From positions 3,224,001 to 3,288,000 of the forward strand of contig NZ_CP045246.1 in NCBI RefSeq assembly GCF_035189165.1: DNA of 64,000 nucleotides. Direction: 5' to 3'. The stretch comes from Arthrobacter sp. JZ12. GTDB lineage: Bacteria > Actinomycetota > Actinomycetes > Actinomycetales > Micrococcaceae. This document shows, one piece after another, positions 15,673-25,109 of this stretch. The notes beneath the pieces are model-generated. The model was not told the DNA's origin. It made no database searches and worked only from the letters and a program-made list of their open reading frames with translations. The stretch's first letter is position 1. Every line of letters begins with the position of its first letter. Made by a program: the position numbers and the translations under genes.

Positions 15673-16956
15673 CTACAGTGCCGTCGAAAAGAACCGCTGC
15701 ACCACCCGGGTGAGTTGGTACGGATCCTCGACCGAGCACAATTCACGCGCCGAGTGCATCGAGAGCAGCGGTACGCCGACGTCGACAGTGCGGATTCCAA
15801 GGCGCGTTGCAGTGAGCGGGCCGATGGTGGACCCACACGGCATGACGTTATTGGAAACGAACTCCTGATAGGAGGCACCGGCCTCCCGGCACAACCGGGC
15901 CCAGAAAGCCGCGCCCGGCGCATCCGTGGTGTAACGCTGGTTGGCGTTGATCTTGAGGAGAGGTCCTCCCCCAAGGACGGGGTGGTTCGCGGGATCGTGT
16001 CGCTCGGCGTAGTTTGGGTGGACAGCATGGCCAGCGTCGGCAGAGACACAGAACGACGACGCGAGCGCCCGCCTCCGCTGCTCGGCATCGGCGCCCAGTC
16101 CGTCCGAAATGCGATGCAGGATGTCCTCAAGGAACGGCCCGCTCGCTCCGGACCGCGAGCCGCTGCCCACCTCCTCGTGGTCGAAAGCAGCAAGAACCGC
16201 AATCGGTGCGTCACCGGCGTCGTGCCTTGCCGACTGAATCAACGCGGTGAGGCCGGCATGGACGGATGAGAGATTGTCCAGTCGGCCGGAGGCGAAGAAT
16301 TCGCCGTCAGCCCCGAAAACGCGCGGCTCCTGGGTGTCAGCGACGACGACGTCGAACCCGCCGATGTCGGCTGCATCCAGGTCGGCGTCGACGGCCAGCA
16401 ACTGCAGAAGGTCAGACCGGGCGGGATCGCCGAGGCCCCAGACGGGATTCATGTGCTGTTGCTTGTCGAGCTTCAGCCCCTCGTTGACCGCGCGATCCAG
16501 GTGGATCGCAAGCTGCGGAAAACGCAGCAGCGGACCGGTGTGCACGAGGTGCTCCGCGCCGTCGTGCGTTACGAGCCGACCGGCGAACGCGAGTTCGCGA
16601 TCGAGCCAGGAGTTCAACAGCGGCCCACCGTAGACCTCGACGCCGGCCTGGAGCCATCCGTGCCGGCCGATGGTCGGCTTCGGCTTCAGTTTGAACGACG
16701 GCGAATCCGTGTGCGCACCGAGGATGTGGAATCCCGAGGTTTCGGTTGCCGTGGCTGGAGTGTTCCAGGTGATGAGTGCGCCGTCACGAATCACGAAGAA
16801 CTTGCCGGGCCCGCCGTCCCAGGCATCCTGCTCATTCAGCTGGGTGAACCCCGCCTTACGCAAACGAAGACCGCCCTCATGTGCTGCGTGAAAACTTGAC
16901 GGTGAGGCGCTGACGTAGGCCCCGAGATCAGCAATGTGTGCGTGAGCGACAGTCAT
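15673..16956 (-). CDS. M18-family aminopeptidase
   Basis: A 427-residue zinc metallopeptidase of the M18 (aspartyl aminopeptidase-like) family that removes N-terminal residues from peptides. Metal-binding motifs are visible: GAHTDSP (His82, Asp84), SGRLDNLSSVHAG, FDHEEVGSGSRSGASG (Glu-Glu), SADAGHAVHPNY and, near the end, MHSARE. The N-terminal SPSSFHA helix and the C-terminus are complete, and the length is normal. It is divergent from the dehydrogenase gene at 17037. Confidence 0.93.
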   Translation of the reverse strand: MTVAHAHIADLGAYVSASPSSFHAAHEGGLRLRKAGFTQLNEQDAWDGGPGKFFVIRDGALITWNTPATATETSGFHILGAHTDSPSFKLKPKPTIGRHGWLQAGVEVYGGPLLNSWLDRELAFAGRLVTHDGAEHLVHTGPLLRFPQLAIHLDRAVNEGLKLDKQQHMNPVWGLGDPARSDLLQLLAVDADLDAADIGGFDVVVADTQEPRVFGADGEFFASGRLDNLSSVHAGLTALIQSARHDAGDAPIAVLAAFDHEEVGSGSRSGASGPFLEDILHRISDGLGADAEQRRRALASSFCVSADAGHAVHPNYAERHDPANHPVLGGGPLLKINANQRYTTDAPGAAFWARLCREAGASYQEFVSNNVMPCGSTIGPLTATRLGIRTVDVGVPLLSMHSARELCSVEDPYQLTRVVQRFFSTAL

Positions 16957-17036
16957 GCCGGTAAGCCTAGCCAGAAGTCGAGACAGCTAGGGCAAGATGG
17001 GATGCGGAGTGAACCCCGACTCTTCAAGGAGCGCCC

Positions 17037-18020
17037 GTGCGAGCAGCGTATATGCCGGAACCCGGAAGGATCGCGGTCGGCGATTTCCCAGTACCGGAGG
17101 CGCGCGGCGAGGGGCAGGTCGTTGTACGGATGGAAGCCGCCTCCATATGCGGCTCGGACATCCACAACATCTTCGACGGCTTCCACAATCCCGCCGCTAT
17201 CGGCCGCCCCGGCTACCCGGGACATGAAGGCATCGGCACCGTATCGGAGAGCCGTTCCTCCCTCTTTGAACCCGGTGACCGTGTGCTGACAGTGCCCATG
17301 GGTCGCGACGGGGCCTGCTTCGCGGAATACCAGCTGATCCCTGATGCCTACCTGCTCCCGGTACCGGACGGCGTCGAAATTCCCAAGGCCCTGATGGCTC
17401 AGCAATACGGAACCACCCTTTACGCCATGCGCCTGTTCTGGCCGGATGAGGGGAGGTCCAAGGGTACTTGCGCAATCATCGGGGCCGGATCTGCCGGACT
17501 GTTCTTCATCCAGTTGGCGAAAAGGATCGGATTCGCACAGATCCTTGTCTCCGACCTGAGCCCCGAAAGGCTTTCGGTGGCAAAGGAGCTCGGTGCAGAC
17601 ATCATCGTCCACGCTCCCAACGAATCCATCGTCGATGCAGTCGCTGCCGCAACAGGAGGCGAGGGCGCAGATCTGGTCATAGAAGCCGCCGGATACGACC
17701 AGTGCAGGGCCGATGCAATCGCGGCGGTGCGGATGCTCGGGGTTGTCGGCTTCTTTGGCTTCCCCGAGCGGCTGGGCAACGCACCGTTTCCGCAGTACGA
17801 CGCTTTCCGCAAGGTCGCCAGAATCCAGTGGGCGGGCGCAACGCAGGCCGAACCGGGCCTGGTTTCCTTCCGCGACGCCCTCCGGGACATCAGCGCCGGC
17901 AGGATCGACGTCGACTACTGCCTCGGAGAACAGTATTCCCTCGAGGACCTCCCCCAAGCCGTTGAGGCCGCCCGCCACCAAAGCCACGGGAAAGTGAAGA
18001 TCGTCATCGATCTCACCTAG
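17037..18020 (+). CDS. Zinc-type medium-chain alcohol dehydrogenase-like enzyme
   Basis: A 327-residue NAD(P)-dependent dehydrogenase of the MDR superfamily. The catalytic-domain opening has ICGSDIHN (catalytic Cys) and the GYPGHEGIGTV His-Glu pair, and the Rossmann fold has AIIGAGSAGLFFIQLAKRIG, matching G-x-G-x-x-G. The four-Cys structural zinc lobe of threonine/alcohol dehydrogenases is missing; instead the loop reads MGRDGACFAEY. The GTG start at 17037 follows CAAGGAGCGCCC. Substrate unknown. It converges with the response regulator gene 24 bases away. Confidence 0.87.
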   Translation: MRAAYMPEPGRIAVGDFPVPEARGEGQVVVRMEAASICGSDIHNIFDGFHNPAAIGRPGYPGHEGIGTVSESRSSLFEPGDRVLTVPMGRDGACFAEYQLIPDAYLLPVPDGVEIPKALMAQQYGTTLYAMRLFWPDEGRSKGTCAIIGAGSAGLFFIQLAKRIGFAQILVSDLSPERLSVAKELGADIIVHAPNESIVDAVAAATGGEGADLVIEAAGYDQCRADAIAAVRMLGVVGFFGFPERLGNAPFPQYDAFRKVARIQWAGATQAEPGLVSFRDALRDISAGRIDVDYCLGEQYSLEDLPQAVEAARHQSHGKVKIVIDLT

Positions 18021-18044
18021 CCGGGACCGTTCCTCAGCCGAGCG

Positions 18045-18728
18045 CTAGAAGTCGAGCCCCTGGCTTGGGACGACCAGACCGGTTTCATATGCGTAGACAA
18101 CCGCCTGCACGCGGTCGCGCAGGTGCAGCTTGGTTAGAATGCGGCGCACGTGCGTTTTCACCGTTGCTTCCGAGAGGAAGAAGCGGTGCGCGAGTTCGGC
18201 GTTGGAAAGTCCCTCAGCGATCGCCTCGAGAACCTCCAGTTCCCGGGGCGTCAGCTCCTGAAGCAGCGGGTCCCGCGGCGGCTTCGGTGTATCCGGACGC
18301 GAGCGAACGTAGGTTTCGAGCAGGCGTTGGGTAACGCGGGGTGCGACCACCGCGTCACCGCTGGCCACCACCCGAACGGCCTGAACCAGTTCGTTCGGGG
18401 CGACGTCCTTGAGCAGGAACGCGGATGCGCCTGCCTGCAGCCCGGCGAAGGCGTACTCGTCCAGGTCAAAGGTGGTGAGGATGATGATTCGGGAACACTC
18501 GGTGGACGCGGTGATGCGCCTCGTCGCCTCAATGCCGTCCATGATCGGCATTCGTACGTCCATGAGGATGACGTCCGGCCGCAGGCTCTCGGCAAGCCGG
18601 GTGCCTTCGGCCCCGTCGGATGCTTCACCGACGATCCGCATGTCATCCTCTCCCTCAAGGATGAGCCGGAATCCCATGCGCAACAGGGGTTGGTCGTCCA
18701 CCAGGAGGACCCTGGTCGGTTCACTCAC
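18045..18728 (-). CDS. NarL/LuxR-type response regulator
   Basis: A 227-residue regulator. The receiver domain has acidic Asp11-Asp12, the phosphoacceptor Asp57 in VILMDVRMP, the Thr of LTTFD and Lys of FLLKD. The C-terminal LuxR HTH reads LTPRELEVLEAIAEGLSNAELAHRFFLSEATVKTHVRRILTKL. It is the last gene of a four-gene leftward operon: ABC ATPase, ABC permease, kinase, regulator. The ATG overlaps the kinase gene's stop by four bases. Confidence 0.95.
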   Translation of the reverse strand: MSEPTRVLLVDDQPLLRMGFRLILEGEDDMRIVGEASDGAEGTRLAESLRPDVILMDVRMPIMDGIEATRRITASTECSRIIILTTFDLDEYAFAGLQAGASAFLLKDVAPNELVQAVRVVASGDAVVAPRVTQRLLETYVRSRPDTPKPPRDPLLQELTPRELEVLEAIAEGLSNAELAHRFFLSEATVKTHVRRILTKLHLRDRVQAVVYAYETGLVVPSQGLDF

Positions 18729-19981
18729 GCTGATTTCTCCTCAGGGATCTGTTGTGGAATGTGGAGCTCCGCCGTGACTACCCAGCCTCCTGCGGCGGCG
18801 GGTCCGCACCGCACGGTTCCACCGTAGATGGCCGCGCGCTCACGCATGCCGGCGATGCCTTGCCCGGTACCGACCGAGGGTTCGGTGTCCATCGCACCAC
18901 GGCCGTCGTCGGCCACCCGCACCTTCACCATCTCGCCAAACCTGGCGATCATCACGTCAACGGTGGTCACGGCTTTCGCGTAGCGGAGAACGTTGGTCAG
19001 GGACTCCTGGATGATCCGGTACACCGTCACCTGGAAAGCCGTGTCCTCCGGCAGGCCCGGACCGCTGAGCTGGACCCTGATCGGCAGTCCCGCGGCCCGG
19101 AAGCCTTCCAGCAAACCAGCGAGCGAACCACCGGCCGGAACCGGTGCCAGCGGTGCCGAATCGGGTCCCTCGCGGAGGACGCCGAGTACCCTGCGCATGT
19201 CGGCCAGTGCCGTGCGTCCGGTCGCCGAGAGTTCGGTGAGCACTTCCAGCGCGCGGTCCTGGTCCCGCTTCAGAACGACGCCGGCGCCGTCGGACAGCGC
19301 GATCATCACGGAAAGCGAGTGCGCTACGACGTCGTGCATTTCCCGCGCGATCCGGTTGCGTTCGTTCGCTGAAGCGAGCTCGGCGTTGCGCTCGGCCCAC
19401 TCCCTCAGTTCGTTCTCATGAAGCCGTTCCCGCCGAATGGTGACGCCGACGCTCACGGCCACCACGTACCAGAGCGCCGCGAAGCCCATGACAACCCAGA
19501 TGAGGTAGGGCGCCTCTTCTGTGATTTCGTTCGGAATGAAGGCGAGCGGCACAACCGAGGTGATCAGGGCCACCACGTAGGCCCAGATGACCATCCGTAG
19601 CGGGTAGGCGACCGCCACCGCGTACAGCGAGAACCAGATGCTGATGCCCACGGTGGACCTGGCGTCCGAAAGGCTGAGCGCGATGGGTTCGATTAGGCAG
19701 AGCAGACCGAGGACCACCAGCGGATGGGTACGGCGAAAGACCAGGAAGAATGCGGCCGCCGCAATGGGAATGAGGTTCCGGGCGTCGAACGCGTTGTCGA
19801 CCGGCAGCAGGACATTCGGCAGGCTGGCAAGCAGGAAGATCAGGACGACGACGGCGTCCATCTCCCGCGGATGATTCCGGAAGTACCGGCGAATCGGACC
19901 AAGCCGACGTGCATTGATCTCGGTGAAGGAGACCGCGGCCGTTCGCTCCGCAGTCTCCTTCACCGAGGCTTTTTCACTCAT
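18725..19981 (-). CDS. Sensor histidine kinase (HisKA_3 type)
   Basis: A 418-residue membrane kinase. Six or so hydrophobic segments cover residues 41-180. The dimerisation/phosphoacceptor motif ERNRIAREMHDVVAHSLSVM contains His216. The ATP-binding domain follows with VRVADDGRG and GQGIAGMRERAAIYGG. The gene partner is the response regulator that overlaps its 3' end. The membrane part has little extracellular loop, so the signal may come from the membrane or from the adjacent ABC transporter. Starts with ATG at 19981. Confidence 0.93.
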   Translation of the reverse strand: MSEKASVKETAERTAAVSFTEINARRLGPIRRYFRNHPREMDAVVVLIFLLASLPNVLLPVDNAFDARNLIPIAAAAFFLVFRRTHPLVVLGLLCLIEPIALSLSDARSTVGISIWFSLYAVAVAYPLRMVIWAYVVALITSVVPLAFIPNEITEEAPYLIWVVMGFAALWYVVAVSVGVTIRRERLHENELREWAERNAELASANERNRIAREMHDVVAHSLSVMIALSDGAGVVLKRDQDRALEVLTELSATGRTALADMRRVLGVLREGPDSAPLAPVPAGGSLAGLLEGFRAAGLPIRVQLSGPGLPEDTAFQVTVYRIIQESLTNVLRYAKAVTTVDVMIARFGEMVKVRVADDGRGAMDTEPSVGTGQGIAGMRERAAIYGGTVRCGPAAAGGWVVTAELHIPQQIPEEKSA

Positions 19982-20016
19982 GGAGTGAGCTTAGGGGGTG
20001 TGCAACGCTGAACTGG

Positions 20017-20907
20017 TCAGACGTCGCGCTTCTTGGTCACGACCAACGAGATCACCAGCAGGACCAGCGCCCACCCACCCAGGACCAGGGCGCCCTGCCA
20101 CTGGTTGAGGGCGTCCTCGGCGATGGTCAGGGCAACCATCTGCTCCCCCGCGCTGCTGGGCAGGAAGCGTGCGGCGTCGGGGATCCAGTCTGCGAGACCG
20201 GAGAAGATCTGGACGATGATCGGCAGGACCATGAGCAGGCCGATGGCTGTAACCACTCCGCCCGCCGTGTTCCGCAGGAGCGTTCCGATCGACATAGCGA
20301 TGATGGCCATCAGTGCCAGGACCGCTCCGGTGTTGATGATGCTCAGCAGCACTCCGTCAGTGGTGATGGCGAAGTCGATGCCCTCGGGGGCGAGCAGCGG
20401 CTGGGCCACGAAGTACGAGATGAAGGCGGCACCGGCTCCGACCACGAAGGCAATGACCGCGATGATCAGGTTCTTCGCGAGCAGCGCGGGGATCCGTGTT
20501 GGAACGGCGACCATGGTGGATCTGATCATGCCCGTACCCCATTCGGAGGCAATCAGGACGACGGCCAGCGAAGCGATAAGGAGCTGCCCGAAAATAATTC
20601 CGGCGCTCGGCGCCGTCAGGGCGAGTTCGCCATAGTTGGTGGCAGCAAGCTGAGCCGCGATCTCGGGGTCGGACGAGGTGAAGGACTCCGCGGACGCTGC
20701 GCTGGTGGCCATGGACCACGCGAACAAGGCCGAAAGCCCCACCATCACCACGAGCGTGATGGACAGCAGGATCACCGTGGACGGCACGGTGGTTACCTTG
20801 ATCCACTCGGACTTCAGGACGCGCAGGAAGTTCACGCCCGGACCGTTTGTTGGCAGACTGCGCACTGCGGTTGTTTCGGGAGCCTTTGCGGTAGCGGTGT
20901 GTGCCAT
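20017..20907 (-). CDS. ABC-2-type transporter permease
   Basis: A 296-residue membrane protein with six transmembrane segments. The N-terminal cytoplasmic part is followed by SEWIKVTTVPSTVILLSITLVVM (a common entry to ABC-2 permeases, including LanE/EpiG-like). The central ASEWGTGMIRSTMVAVPTR loop is a hallmark. It is linked with the ATPase gene, whose stop lies 2 bases upstream of the ATG. Exporter or lantibiotic-immunity-like role is inferred from family, not proven. Confidence 0.88.
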   Translation of the reverse strand: MAHTATAKAPETTAVRSLPTNGPGVNFLRVLKSEWIKVTTVPSTVILLSITLVVMVGLSALFAWSMATSAASAESFTSSDPEIAAQLAATNYGELALTAPSAGIIFGQLLIASLAVVLIASEWGTGMIRSTMVAVPTRIPALLAKNLIIAVIAFVVGAGAAFISYFVAQPLLAPEGIDFAITTDGVLLSIINTGAVLALMAIIAMSIGTLLRNTAGGVVTAIGLLMVLPIIVQIFSGLADWIPDAARFLPSSAGEQMVALTIAEDALNQWQGALVLGGWALVLLVISLVVTKKRDV

Positions 20908-20909
20908 GG

Positions 20910-21863
20910 TTATTTACCTTCCTCGACGCCGGTGCCGGCACTTACGCCGGCCAGCGGAAGACTGTGGGATTGGTACTCGACCTCGTCGCTGGTGAGCTGC
21001 ATGTACGCATCTTCCAGAGATGCCTGGAGCGGGGTCAGTTCGTAGACGAGGATCTGGCTCGCCAGCGCCACCTCGCCGATGCGGCGCGCGTCGGCACCCG
21101 TGATCTCGAGAAGTTCAGGTTCCAGCTGTTGGCTGGAAACGCCGTCGGCTGCAAGGGCGCGGACAAGCTCACCCGGGCGGTCAGCCCGCACGCGTGTGCG
21201 TGACTGCCCCTGGCTGGCGAGAATCTCGCTGATCGGCGCATCGGCAATGATCCTGCCGCGACCGATGACAATCAGGTGATCAGCGGTCAGTGCCATCTCC
21301 GACATGAGGTGCGAGGAGAGGAAGACGGTGCGTCCTTCGGCAGCAAGGCCCTTGGCTAGGTGCCGGACCCACTGCACGCCCTCCGGGTCGAGCCCGTTGA
21401 CGGGTTCGTCGAGGATGACGGTGTGGGGGTCGCCGAGCAGTGCGCAGGCGATGCCCAACCGCTGTCCCATACCTAGGGAAAATCCCCCCACCCGCTTCTT
21501 CGCGACGGGCCCGAGGCCGGTCATCTCAATGACCTCCCTCACGCGGCTGTTGGGGATGCCGTGAGTGGCGGCCATGGCTCGGAGGTGGTTGTAGGCGCTG
21601 CGCTTGGTGTGCACCGCCTTTGCGTCCAGCAGTGCGCCCACTTCCCTCAGCGGGGCCGAGTGCTGCGCATAATGCTTCCCATTGACCCGGACGTCGCCGT
21701 CGGAAGGATTGTCCAGTCCGACGATCATTCTCATGGTGGTGGACTTGCCGGCTCCGTTCGGGCCGAGAAAGCCCGTGACCCGGCCGGGCTTAACGGTGAA
21801 TGAGATGTGGTCTACGGCTGTCTTGGCGCCATAGCGTTTGGTCAGCGCTGCTGCCTCGATCAT
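20910..21863 (-). CDS. ABC transporter ATP-binding protein
   Basis: A 317-residue ATPase of the ABC-2 type (CcmA/DrrA-like). Walker A is FLGPNGAGKSTTMRMIVGL, the Q-loop region GALLDAKAVH, the signature GGFSLGMGQRLGIACALLGD and Walker B HTVILDEPVNGLD. A C-terminal domain of about 90 residues follows, as in bacitracin-type exporters. I prefer the ATG at 21863 because AAGG lies 8 bases upstream; an ATG at 21872 would place AAGG against the start. The gene is the first in the operon ending with the kinase and regulator. Confidence 0.9.
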   Translation of the reverse strand: MIEAAALTKRYGAKTAVDHISFTVKPGRVTGFLGPNGAGKSTTMRMIVGLDNPSDGDVRVNGKHYAQHSAPLREVGALLDAKAVHTKRSAYNHLRAMAATHGIPNSRVREVIEMTGLGPVAKKRVGGFSLGMGQRLGIACALLGDPHTVILDEPVNGLDPEGVQWVRHLAKGLAAEGRTVFLSSHLMSEMALTADHLIVIGRGRIIADAPISEILASQGQSRTRVRADRPGELVRALAADGVSSQQLEPELLEITGADARRIGEVALASQILVYELTPLQASLEDAYMQLTSDEVEYQSHSLPLAGVSAGTGVEEGK

Positions 21864-21966
21864 GGTGGGCATCCTTGGGGAAGGAGGAGTTTTCGGAATA
21901 CTTCAAGCCTAGGAAGATTCCTTTTTCGGGTCACCGATCGGCGGGATGATCCTGCGCCGGTCCGTG

Positions 21967-23229
21967 TCAGTCGAAAGGATGACCGACGGCGGCGAGCGCC
22001 TGTGGCCTTCCCGGTACCTCTATTTCCCGGAGCTCCAGAGTCTGCAGATCGACGACGGTTATGCCGGACCAGTACCCGTCCCTGGTGTATCCGCCCGAGA
22101 GCAGGGCGTAATCCCGCCCGGACGCGGGGTCCGTCCAGGCGAGCGCGTTCTCATGCAGCCGGTCCAGCGGCAGGACCCGTTCGGCCCCGGTGCCCAGGTC
22201 GCGGAGAGTCAGGTTCGGCTGTCCCGTCGCGGAGCCGAACGGGCCGGTTCCCACCACCAGCAGCCTGCCGTCCGCGAGCGCCGCTCCATGCTCGTGCGAA
22301 TTGGCAATCATCTCCTCCACCGCCACCGCACCGCTGGAGGGATCGACGACGGCGAGCACCAGGCCCTGGAAAGGCAGCAGGAGGCGTCCGCGGGAGTCCA
22401 GTGCGGCGTAGTGGGGTTTCTCCCAGGACGCCAACCCTCCCTCGGTGCCGAATGGAGCCACCTCGATGCGCCGCGCCTTCAGCGTCTCAGTGTCGACAAC
22501 GTGCACGCTGAATGAATCGTGGTCAACGGTGTAGACCTCGGACCCGTCGGGCGACATGAGGATATCGAAGGGCCGCAGGCCCACCTCCACCGATCCGGTC
22601 ACTCGTCCAGCGGTGACGTCGATTCTCTCCAACACCGACGTGCCGTCTGTCCGGAGTACCGCCACGTAGGCAGTTGTCCCGTCGGCACTTGCAACGATCC
22701 CGGTTCCGCCCGGTCTGTATTCCCCGTATGCCAACCGTTGGGGCGCGTTGAGGTAGGGAATCAGCGCCGTTCGACGCTGCTTCCCGACATCGACCACGGC
22801 AACACCTTCCGCAGTGGAGACAAAAGCCATGCCTTCTGTGGCATACACGTCCCATGGCGCCTGCCCGACGGTGATGCTCCCAACCACTGGCTCCTCCGCG
22901 TCGCCCGGGTCCACCAGCAGAAGCGAGTCGCCTGCCGCATCGGTGACGGCTATGAGCGCTGGATTGGATGGTTGGGGCGCCGGGACCTTGGAGGGCGCGG
23001 GCTCCGGTGGGGATACCGGTGCCGCGGACGACGGCGGCACGGCGGTAGGTGGGCTTCCCGCCCGGGAGGGAGCCGGCGTCGTCGTCTGTGCTGGTGAAGA
23101 CGACGGCGCCGACTGTGGGGTGCAGGCCACAATCACGAGCACAAGGAGCAGCATGGAGAGGATGCCGCGCAGCCTACCCGTCAAAGGAATCCGCGATAGC
23201 GTCGAGACCCGCCTGGGCGCACGCTTCAT
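21967..23229 (-). CDS. Lipoprotein with YncE-like beta-propeller
   Basis: A 420-residue exported lipoprotein. The signal peptide ends in LVIVAC (lipobox Cys36 from ATG 23229). A proline/serine/alanine-rich linker of about 60 residues follows. The C-terminal part has YVTN/YncE-type blades: ITVGQAPWDVYATEGMAFVST, VEVGLRPFDILMSPDGSEVYTVD, and further strands to VPGRPQALAAVGHPFD. The ATG at 23229 overlaps the upstream HbpS-like gene's 3' end by 56 bases and has no good ribosome-binding site, so the exact start is uncertain. Function unknown. It is in the same operon as the HbpS-like lipoprotein. Confidence 0.8.
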   Translation of the reverse strand: MKRAPRRVSTLSRIPLTGRLRGILSMLLLVLVIVACTPQSAPSSSPAQTTTPAPSRAGSPPTAVPPSSAAPVSPPEPAPSKVPAPQPSNPALIAVTDAAGDSLLLVDPGDAEEPVVGSITVGQAPWDVYATEGMAFVSTAEGVAVVDVGKQRRTALIPYLNAPQRLAYGEYRPGGTGIVASADGTTAYVAVLRTDGTSVLERIDVTAGRVTGSVEVGLRPFDILMSPDGSEVYTVDHDSFSVHVVDTETLKARRIEVAPFGTEGGLASWEKPHYAALDSRGRLLLPFQGLVLAVVDPSSGAVAVEEMIANSHEHGAALADGRLLVVGTGPFGSATGQPNLTLRDLGTGAERVLPLDRLHENALAWTDPASGRDYALLSGGYTRDGYWSGITVVDLQTLELREIEVPGRPQALAAVGHPFD

Positions 23230-23800
23230 CGGCGGCACCGTCAGGTGCCCCGCCCACACCAATTCCTGCGATGGGAGCCTCTCCTGCCCTCACCGTGACA
23301 CCTCCGGGCAGGAACAGGGTGCCCGGGATGTCCCGGATGGTTGCGCCGTCACCCGTTGCACGCTCGCTCAACTCGGAGGTGTTCGCGCCGAACGCCGCCG
23401 CGGTGTAAGCCTTCAGTCGCGCCGAATCCTCGGTGTGCTGCGCCGCATTGTCCCCGCGAAGCAGGGCCTGGACCTGACCGAACCGGTCAACGACGGCTAC
23501 GGATACGAAGGGAAGGTCATCTGACTGACACTGCGCCAGCGCGGCCTCCGCCGCCTGCATCGCCGCCTGGACACTCAGCCGCGACGTGGTGAGGACCGCC
23601 TCGCCACCCTGTTCGGAGTCTTCTCCGGCAGGAGCAGTAGACTCCCCCGACGCCTGCTCTTCGGCCGGTGCGGTCGTTGCGGGAGGTTCGGACTCCTGGC
23701 CGGTGGCCGTCTCGGTGGACGAACAGGCGGTGACGCCGAGGGCGAGCACAGCAGCAGATGCGAAGGCGAGGGAGACGGAAAAGAACTTGGATGTGGCCAT
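23174..23800 (-). CDS. HbpS/GlcG-like (DUF336) lipoprotein
   Basis: A 208-residue lipoprotein. The signal peptide ends LGVTACSS with lipidated Cys26. A Glu/Thr/Ala-rich linker of about 50 residues precedes a GlcG/HbpS domain (about 75-208): LSVQAAMQAAEAALAQCQ, FVSVAVVDRFGQVQALLRGDNA, AYTAAAFGANTSEL, GTLFLPGGVTVRAGEAPIAGIGVGG. In Streptomyces reticuli the homologous HbpS is an extracellular haem-binding partner of the SenS-SenR two-component system. Here the same kind of gene is divergent from a kinase/regulator pair. The ATG at 23800 follows AAAGGATCGTC. Haem binding here is inferred. Confidence 0.85.
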   Translation of the reverse strand: MATSKFFSVSLAFASAAVLALGVTACSSTETATGQESEPPATTAPAEEQASGESTAPAGEDSEQGGEAVLTTSRLSVQAAMQAAEAALAQCQSDDLPFVSVAVVDRFGQVQALLRGDNAAQHTEDSARLKAYTAAAFGANTSELSERATGDGATIRDIPGTLFLPGGVTVRAGEAPIAGIGVGGAPDGAADEACAQAGLDAIADSFDG

Positions 23801-23855
23801 GACGATCCTTTTGGAAGGGCTTAGTTGAGAACTCCCCCAAGTGTCCCAACCGGCC

Positions 23856-23873
23856 TGCGACCGGCGCGTCGCA
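23856..23873. promoter_or_regulatory. Inverted repeat in HbpS-like/kinase intergenic region
   Basis: TGCGAC-N6-GTCGCA is a perfect 6-6-6 inverted repeat, midway between the divergent starts at 23800 and 23967. It is a candidate binding site for the neighbouring response regulator. A GC-rich genome produces such repeats by chance, so support is modest. Confidence 0.3.
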
Positions 23874-23966
23874 CCGGCGGACCGGCATGCCTCATCCATT
23901 CGTACGACGTTCTCCCCGCCCCCAGCGGGTAAGATCCCAGCAGTCCCGCTACGCGATCGGTTCCCC

Positions 23967-25109
23967 ATGACTCTGCAGCTGCACGGCAAGGCCGCCGTTC
24001 TGCGGTGGATGCACGCCGGTTTCTACCTGCTGCTCCTCACCTCCGCGGTCCGCTACCTCCTCTCACACGGACTGGATGAGCAGTGGGTTCTCCTGTTGGC
24101 TCTGTCCTTGCTTCTGACATGCGTTTATGCCGGAGGGAGCATGCTTCTGGCTCAAGGTCGATACGCCGGAGCCTGGTTGATGGCGGTGCTGGTCCTGTGG
24201 GGACTGCTCGCCTTCATGGCACCCAGCTTTGTCTGGTGTGCCTTTCCCTTGTTCTTTGCATGCCGGCACCTCCTCCGCGGGTGGCAGGCGAGCGTATGCC
24301 TGATCGTGGTGGTCCTGGTCATGGTCGCGGCCCTAGCCCGGCTCACGGGAGGTCCCGACGTCGCCCTCATTGTCGGGCCGGTGGCCGTTGCAGCGTTGAT
24401 GCTGGCGGTCTACAACCGAATCGAACAGGAAAGCCTGGCTCGGCAGAAGCTCGTTGATGAACTCACGGCAGCGCAGGCGGAACTCAGCACCAGCAAGCAG
24501 CGTGAGGGTGCCCTGGCCGAGCGCGAGCGCCTCGCCCGGGAGATCCATGACACGGTCACCCAGGACCTGACCCAGTCGGTGCTCCTGCTCGAGGCAGCGG
24601 ATCAGTTGTGGGATGCAGAGCCGGCGTCGTCCCGTGCCCACGTGACGCAGGCAACGCGCTCGGTTCGGCGCAGCCTGGTGGAAGCACGCAACCTGGTTCA
24701 CAACCTCACCTCGCCGCAGCTTGACCACCGAAGCCTGACGGACGCCCTCCGCGCAGCCACCGCGGACATCCCGGGCCTGCACCTCAACGTCACAGGCGTT
24801 GAGTACCCGCTGAGTCCGGAAATCAACCACGCGCTTCTTCGCATCGCCCAAAGCGCCGCTGCCAACGTAAGACTGCATGCAGGCGCCAGGAGCGCGGTCC
24901 TCACCCTTTCCTACCTGTCCGACGGCGTGAGCCTCGACCTGTTCGACGACGGCCGGGGCTTTGACCCCGCGGCCGCTGAAACCCACGGATACGGACTTCG
25001 CGCCATGCGCCAGCGCGCGGAGCAGCTCGGCGGGACCTTCACCGTGGAGAGCCAACCGGGTGACGGCACCGTGGTGACGGCATGGCTGCCACTGCAGGAG
25101 GGCGCATGA
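23967..25109 (+). CDS. SenS-like sensor histidine kinase
   Basis: A 380-residue membrane kinase. Residues 11-150 contain five or six hydrophobic segments with very short outside loops, as in SenS. The HisKA_3 motif ERERLAREIHDTVTQDLTQSVL has His194; the ATPase domain carries NHALLRIAQSAAANVRLHAG, LDLFDDGRGFD and GYGLRAMRQRAEQLGG. ATG at 23967 was chosen because upstream sequence reads as leader; no strong ribosome-binding site is seen. The regulator gene overlaps its stop (ATGA at 25106). Sensing is likely through the membrane or the divergent HbpS-like lipoprotein. Confidence 0.9.
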   Translation: MTLQLHGKAAVLRWMHAGFYLLLLTSAVRYLLSHGLDEQWVLLLALSLLLTCVYAGGSMLLAQGRYAGAWLMAVLVLWGLLAFMAPSFVWCAFPLFFACRHLLRGWQASVCLIVVVLVMVAALARLTGGPDVALIVGPVAVAALMLAVYNRIEQESLARQKLVDELTAAQAELSTSKQREGALAERERLAREIHDTVTQDLTQSVLLLEAADQLWDAEPASSRAHVTQATRSVRRSLVEARNLVHNLTSPQLDHRSLTDALRAATADIPGLHLNVTGVEYPLSPEINHALLRIAQSAAANVRLHAGARSAVLTLSYLSDGVSLDLFDDGRGFDPAAAETHGYGLRAMRQRAEQLGGTFTVESQPGDGTVVTAWLPLQEGA

